9,779 nucleotides of DNA, taken from assembly GCA_012800995.1 (NCBI GenBank), contig JAAZIH010000144.1, forward strand, positions 1 through 9,779, written 5' to 3'. Shown here piece after piece: positions 6,231 to 9,779 of this stretch; position 1 is the stretch's first letter, and each line of letters starts with the position of its first letter. Made by a program: the position numbers and the translations under genes. Under the pieces are notes generated by a model. The model ran no database searches. It was not told the origin of the DNA and worked only from the letters and a program-made list of their open reading frames with translations. The stretch is from Chloroflexota bacterium (lineage in GTDB: Bacteria; Chloroflexota; Anaerolineae; Anaerolineales; Anaerolineaceae).

Positions 6231-6470
6231 AACAAAACCGCGCAATTAGCTCAAAATGCTCTCGCCAGGAGAATTGTACCGGCTCACACAGCTTTTGTTG
6301 GTGACGCTATTTTTGTTATGGCAACAGGAGAAATCGAGAGGAATATCATGCTGGTGGGAATTCTTACCGTTTAAGACATGGAAAAAGCAATTATCAATGC
6401 AATCAATAGATTAAGGACTGAATTCTTCCTTGATATGATACTTGAATTGCGATGTTTGGCTCCGTTTTAG
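6231..6470 (+). pseudogene. 3' remnant of a P1/DmpA-family aminopeptidase gene with in-frame stop
   Basis: The reading frame from 6231 has no start codon of its own. It gives NKTAQLAQNALARRIVPAHT, then AFVGDAIFVMATGEIERN and IMLVGILTV, a stop TAA at 6372-6374, and then DMEKAIINAINRLR before drifting to TAG 6468-6470. The order ARxIxPxHTxFxGDxIFxxATG ... VG ... AIxxAI is the C-terminal end of P1-family peptidases (DmpA L-aminopeptidase/D-esterase and relatives, N-terminal-nucleophile hydrolases). Only about the last 60 residues of a ~300-350-residue protein remain. The catalytic nucleophile and autocleavage site are absent, and the TAA is probably a mutated CAA. Recognisable similarity ends near 6419. 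It begins right behind the broken traX, so the two losses may share a deletion history. This remnant fills most of the otherwise gene-free stretch 6208-6560; the remaining ~90 bases show no clear element besides the ribosome binding site of the next gene. Confidence 0.68.
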
Positions 6471-6560
6471 TGAATGATGGATAAAATAAGAAAAGCGTCT
6501 TGTCGCACTGGATGTCTCAAGTACCTTTGATACCAAACAAATACTAATAAAGGAATAGTT

Positions 6561-7532
6561 ATGCCAGAAGTCTATCAAAACATTTTCATGGAAGCGCTTC
6601 CGCTTCCGAACAATCCGCTCAAAAGTTTAAATCTTTTCATCATCAAAGGCGATAAGCGTTCGATGATTATCGATTGTGGTTTTAATACGGATAAAACACG
6701 GGAACTGATGTTGGACATTTTTGAAAAACACGGACTTGATTTTGAAAACACGGTTCTCTTTCTGACACATCGTCATTCTGACCATGTCGGTCTTGCAACG
6801 TTTTTGCGCGAGAAGGGCTTAAAGGTCTATATAAGCCAAATCGAGGGAAACGCGGTGAACGACCCTGACCATACCTGGGGCGCGACGTTTGAAAATGCAA
6901 TGCTTCAGGGGCTTGCGGAAGATAACTTTAAAATTGAAGAACATCCTGGTTACAAATATGCCCTTACTGGGAGGCTGGACTATACCGAAGCGGTCATTGG
7001 TGATACCCTGAGCATCGGTGATTATGATTTTGAAATAATCGACCTTTCGGGGCATACACCTGGTATGACGGGTCTTTATGAAAGAAAGCATCAACTGCTC
7101 TTCTGTGGTGATCACATTCTGAAAAAGATTACGCCGAATATTACTTTCTGGGGCTTTGAGTGGGGCGATAGTTTAGGCACGTACTTGAAAAATCTGGATA
7201 AAGTGAGAAATATGGAAATTACCCATCTGTTCTCGTCCCATAGAGACTTGCTCACAGATCACAGGGAAAGAATCGACGAGCTTAATCAGCATCACGCAAA
7301 GCGACTCGCGGAGGTGAAAAAGGCCTTGACCCTTAAGGAATACTCAAGCGTAAGAGATGTTACCAAACATATGCATTGGGATATACGTAGCAGGAATTTT
7401 GATGAATTCCCTCAGTCTCAGAAGTCTTTCGCAACGGGCGAAGCTCATGCCCATTTAGAGCATCTCAGATACAGAGGCGAAGTGGACTACATACAAAAAG
7501 ACGAAAAGTTGTATTATTTTCTGACCGTTTGA
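6561..7532 (+). CDS. MBL-fold metallo-hydrolase
   Basis: A 323-residue metallo-beta-lactamase-fold protein; ATG 6561 has AAAGGA at 6549-6554. The zinc-site signature HRHSDH is complete in LFLTHRHSDHVG (His70, His72, Asp74, His75), and later ligands follow in LSGHTPGM (His165), LFCGDHIL (Asp184) and LFSSHRD (His227). The stretch after ~240 is helical and ends in a winged-helix-like tail (HLEHLRYRGEVDYIQKDEKLYYF), as in many cytosolic MBL hydrolases of the glyoxalase II / LACTB2-like branch. The substrate cannot be assigned: thioesters, lactones, phosphodiesters or RNA all occur in the superfamily. No signal peptide is visible. It has its own ribosome binding site, ~350 nt after traX, and is followed by a promoter for the next gene, so it is probably monocistronic. 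Confidence 0.88.
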   Translation: MPEVYQNIFMEALPLPNNPLKSLNLFIIKGDKRSMIIDCGFNTDKTRELMLDIFEKHGLDFENTVLFLTHRHSDHVGLATFLREKGLKVYISQIEGNAVNDPDHTWGATFENAMLQGLAEDNFKIEEHPGYKYALTGRLDYTEAVIGDTLSIGDYDFEIIDLSGHTPGMTGLYERKHQLLFCGDHILKKITPNITFWGFEWGDSLGTYLKNLDKVRNMEITHLFSSHRDLLTDHRERIDELNQHHAKRLAEVKKALTLKEYSSVRDVTKHMHWDIRSRNFDEFPQSQKSFATGEAHAHLEHLRYRGEVDYIQKDEKLYYFLTV

Positions 7533-7550
7533 CCTGCTGCTAAAGTTTTA

Positions 7551-7579
7551 AAGACATTTCCTGAGTTATAAAATATAAT
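7551..7579 (+). promoter_or_regulatory. Promoter of the alpha/beta hydrolase gene
   Basis: AAGACA (7551-7556, 4 of 6 to TTGACA) and a perfect TATAAT (7574-7579) are separated by 17 bp in an AT-rich gap. The ribosome binding site AAGGAGA (7600-7606) and ATG 7617 follow at suitable distances. This is the best sigma-70/sigma-A type promoter in the window. Confidence 0.55.
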
Positions 7580-7616
7580 TGAAGAGTATTCCAGAAATTA
7601 AGGAGATAGTAATCAT

Positions 7617-8567
7617 ATGGAAAAAGAAAAGAAAAAGGATAACAAAGTCTCTCGCGTCCTTCGGATAGTCCTTGTCGTATTTCTGCTGGTGGTTTTCATT
7701 TATCACAGGATTATGCTCAAAAAGGAAGCGCCCTTGCGTGAACCAATTGGACAGATTGTCGAGGTTGACGGTCAAAATATGAGCATCTACACCGAAGGCG
7801 AGGGTGAACACACACTAATATTCATGTCAGGTTCCGGGATTGGCTTGCCGATACTTGAATACAAGCCTCTTTACGGTCTGCTTAGCGATGATTATAAAGT
7901 GGTTGTCATTGAGAAATTTGGTTATGGTTTCAGCGATGTAACAGACGGCGAAAGATCATTTGAGACGATACTCAGACAGGACAGAGAGGCTCTTTCAAAG
8001 GCAGGCATTGACGGACCGTTTATTCTTTGTCCTCACTCGATGTCGGGAATTGAAGCGATTCTTTGGGCTCAAACTTATCCTGATGAAGTAGAAGCGATTG
8101 TGGGACTTGATATGTCAGTACCAAATTCGTACAGTAAGGATGATTTTAGCTGGACAAAAAATTTGCTTACAAATTTCGTTGCTGTTGGACGTGAAATTGG
8201 ATTAGTAAGGCTGTTTTTCCCCAACAATGCCCTACCAGATACTTTGACACAAAATGAAAAGGAAATATACCGAGCCATTATCAACACAAAACTCATTAAT
8301 AAAAACGTTCGTAATGAAGGGAAACATATCTTAAGAGCTATAGAGATAATCAACAGCCAGCCCAAGCCTGATGTACCCATGCTCATGTTTATCTCAGATG
8401 GTTCCCAGACAGGTGGGGAAAGCTGGATAAAGGCACTAAAAGACTATGCTTCTGATCTGCCAGGAGCACAAACTATCGAACTTGATTGCGGCCATGCGGT
8501 ATATGAGTTGAGACAAGAGCAGATAAGTGAGGAGATGAGAGGGTTTATTGAAAGCCTGGAGAAATAA
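7617..8567 (+). CDS. Membrane-anchored alpha/beta hydrolase
   Basis: A 316-residue protein; ATG 7617 follows AAGGAGA (7600-7606). The N-terminus is strongly basic (MEKEKKKDNK) and is followed by one hydrophobic segment (VLRIVLVVFLLVVFIYH, about 14-30) with no cleavage site or lipobox, so it is probably an uncleaved anchor with the enzyme outside the membrane. The hydrolase domain shows the oxyanion region MSGSGIGLP (70-78), the nucleophile elbow PHSMSG (Ser141; the usual first Gly of GxSxG is His140 preceded by Pro), an acid candidate Asp261 in ISDGSQ, and the catalytic His293 in DCGHAVYE. The family cleaves esters, amides or epoxides; the substrate is unknown. Surface location suggests action on peptides, lipids or exogenous esters. 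It is transcribed from its own promoter and separated from the next gene by about 120 nt. Confidence 0.87.
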   Translation: MEKEKKKDNKVSRVLRIVLVVFLLVVFIYHRIMLKKEAPLREPIGQIVEVDGQNMSIYTEGEGEHTLIFMSGSGIGLPILEYKPLYGLLSDDYKVVVIEKFGYGFSDVTDGERSFETILRQDREALSKAGIDGPFILCPHSMSGIEAILWAQTYPDEVEAIVGLDMSVPNSYSKDDFSWTKNLLTNFVAVGREIGLVRLFFPNNALPDTLTQNEKEIYRAIINTKLINKNVRNEGKHILRAIEIINSQPKPDVPMLMFISDGSQTGGESWIKALKDYASDLPGAQTIELDCGHAVYELRQEQISEEMRGFIESLEK

Positions 8568-8688
8568 ATTCCGTTCGTCTAACTGAAGATTGCCAGCACC
8601 TCCGGTGTCGAATCAGTGCTCATTGTGAATATGATTTTTCTCTCAAAAGATAACTCCCGGTTTGCCTTTGAGATTAAAGGAGTTTTAG

Positions 8689-9426
8689 ATGATTCTTTAT
8701 TACAGCTCAACCGGTAATTCGTATCACGTCGCACTGGAAATTTATAAAAAATATCCAGGTGAACTTATTGATATGGCTAAAACAAAAACCGAGGAGCCTT
8801 TTGTGTTAGCGGAAGGTGAACCCCTTTTCATTGTTACATTTAACTGCTTTTGGGGCGTGTCTGAATTTGTTGAAGACTTCTTCAGGCGACATCAATTTGT
8901 AAATGTCAAACGCATTCTGGCCATTATTACATGCGGGGCTTATCTTGGTTCCGGTGATGCTCACCTTAATCGGATACTAAGGTCGAATGGCTTGCCGGAG
9001 GCAGAGGTTTATGATTTGCCTATGGTCACGAATTATGTCATCCTGCATGAGCTTCCTCCTTTTGAAGAACAACAGGAATGTTTAAATGAGGCTGACAGGC
9101 GACTGAAGCTTATACTTGATGGAAGTGTTAGCCCTTATCGCAGCTCCTTTCATAGGAGGCTGTTCGGAAAACTGGTCCATTCTCTCTATTTCATATTCCG
9201 TCATACCAAACTATTCAAAGTAAACGAAAGTTGTATCGCATGCGGCAAATGTGTACGGGATTGTCCGGTTAAAGCGATTGAAATGGTGAATAATCGACCC
9301 GTATGGCGAAAAAAGACCTGCGACCACTGCTTGAAATGTCTACATCATTGTCCCGTCGTGGCCATCAACTATGGTCACTTCACGCTTAATAAAAAAAGGT
9401 ATCACTATCCGGGAAAATGTCATTAA
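8689..9426 (+). CDS. EFR1-type flavodoxin/ferredoxin fusion protein
   Basis: A 245-residue electron-transfer protein; ATG 8689 is behind AAAGGAG (8676-8682). Residues 1-~150 form a flavodoxin-like domain, with the FMN phosphate loop YSSTGNSYHVA (5-15) and aromatic/gly loops FNCFWGVSEF and TCGAYLGSGD. Residues ~180-225 carry two 4Fe-4S clusters: CIACGKCVRDCP (Cys182, 185, 188, 192) and CDHCLKCLHHCP (Cys211, 214, 217, 221), all eight cysteines present. This domain order is that of the EFR1 family, common in anaerobic Firmicutes and thought to shuttle electrons between flavin and iron-sulfur partners. Physiological partners are unknown and no redox enzyme is adjacent. The stop overlaps the stop of the convergent permease gene by four bases. 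Complete clusters and normal length suggest a functional gene. Confidence 0.92.
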   Translation: MILYYSSTGNSYHVALEIYKKYPGELIDMAKTKTEEPFVLAEGEPLFIVTFNCFWGVSEFVEDFFRRHQFVNVKRILAIITCGAYLGSGDAHLNRILRSNGLPEAEVYDLPMVTNYVILHELPPFEEQQECLNEADRRLKLILDGSVSPYRSSFHRRLFGKLVHSLYFIFRHTKLFKVNESCIACGKCVRDCPVKAIEMVNNRPVWRKKTCDHCLKCLHHCPVVAINYGHFTLNKKRYHYPGKCH

Positions 9427-9779
9427 TCTTCATATAGCTTTTTACGATTTAAAAACACAATTATATAGATTAGGATTAGAACACCAAGCAAGAACAAAAG
9501 GGAAGGAAGTAATTGTGTGTTGTAATAAGCTCTTGTCTCAATTGACCAAAAATATCTAAGCACTACATTACCATGATAAAGTGGATTTACGATTGCAAGT
9601 TTTTGGATAAACTCAGGGAACACAACCAGTGGAATTGTCGCATCCGATGTGATAATCATTGGCATAAACAGAATCATCATTACAGTAGAATAGACATTAA
9701 TCCGATTCGAAAGAATTGCCAAACCAATCCCTATTGATAAAGAAAAAAGAATGAAAAGAAGGTAAACAAGGATAAATAA
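9423..9779 (-). CDS. ABC-2 type permease, C-terminal part (5' end outside window)
   Basis: On the minus strand an open frame runs from the right edge to TAA at 9425-9423, giving 118 residues (LFILVYLLFILFSLSIGIG at the edge). The frame is open through 9779, so the TTG at 9722 is not the real start. The segment has three hydrophobic stretches: the edge helix, STVMMILFMPMIITSDA, and LLPSLLFLLGVLILIYIIVF. Between the last two lies PEFIQKLAIVNPLYHGN, followed by RYFWS; the tail is the basic LNRKKLYED. This is the layout of the last helices of ABC-2 exporter permeases (the PEFIQKLAxxNPLYH re-entrant region before the final helix). It is unrelated in sequence to the permease at 3242-3928. The ATPase partner should lie upstream, beyond the right edge. 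Confidence 0.75.
   Translation of the reverse strand, partial: LFILVYLLFILFSLSIGIGLAILSNRINVYSTVMMILFMPMIITSDATIPLVVFPEFIQKLAIVNPLYHGNVVLRYFWSIETRAYYNTQLLPSLLFLLGVLILIYIIVFLNRKKLYED

Noticed and set aside
8595..8624. Possible hairpin (AGCAC...GTGCT, CACC-TCC-GGTG) between the alpha/beta hydrolase and EFR1 genes.
   Set aside because: The stems are 4-5 bp, mutually exclusive, and not followed by a T run where a terminator needs it.
9371..9559. A 62-codon plus-strand ORF at the end of the EFR1 gene.
   Set aside because: It overlaps the EFR1 3' end and the convergent permease and has no ribosome binding site or recognisable motif.

Overview
The window looks like part of an anaerobic bacterial chromosome, most likely Firmicutes/Bacillota (Clostridia or Erysipelotrichia type). 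The gene families and architectures point that way: a DUF3267 metallopeptidase, an ABC-2 exporter with a stand-alone LytTR regulator and DUF3021 partner, TraX, an EFR1-type flavodoxin/ferredoxin, and strong AAGGAG-type ribosome binding sites. The first 1.5 kb (nucleoside phosphorylase plus AlkP-superfamily hydrolase) looks somewhat more GC-rich by eye and would also fit anaerobic Chloroflexi, so another anaerobe carrying Firmicutes-derived accessory genes cannot be excluded. No phage, IS, CRISPR, tRNA or rRNA signal was seen.

Layout. (1) 3-1505, plus strand: the 3' end of a nucleoside phosphorylase gene, then an alkaline-phosphatase-superfamily phosphodiesterase 12 nt downstream, probably one nucleotide-salvage operon. 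(2) 1612-2205: a membrane DUF3267 putative zinc peptidase standing alone. (3) 2393-4854: a tight four-gene operon (ABC ATPase, ABC-2 permease, LytTR DNA-binding protein, DUF3021 membrane protein) with junctions of 0, 0 and 2 nt. Upstream lies an 8-bp direct repeat whose copies start exactly 21 bp apart, the geometry expected for a LytTR-domain dimer, just before a plausible promoter. This is the most interesting module: a self-contained, probably autoregulated membrane-sensing and export unit of the LytTR regulatory system type. (4) 4956-5309: a very short inorganic-pyrophosphatase-like protein that lacks the middle Asp of the DGDxxD signature. (5) 5465-6470: a decayed stretch, with a TraX gene broken by a one-base deletion in a T run, followed by the last ~60 codons of a DmpA/P1-type peptidase gene that also carries an in-frame stop. 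(6) 6561-9426: three separately initiated plus-strand genes, namely an MBL-fold hydrolase, a membrane-anchored alpha/beta hydrolase with a good promoter, and an EFR1-type flavodoxin-ferredoxin. (7) 9423-9779, minus strand: the C-terminal part of an ABC-2 permease that runs off the window and shares a TTAA double stop with the EFR1 gene.

The genes after 4956 do not form an obvious common pathway. They look like independently acquired accessory genes, consistent with the two pseudogenes among them. All functional statements are inferred from motifs and remembered families; no database search was possible.
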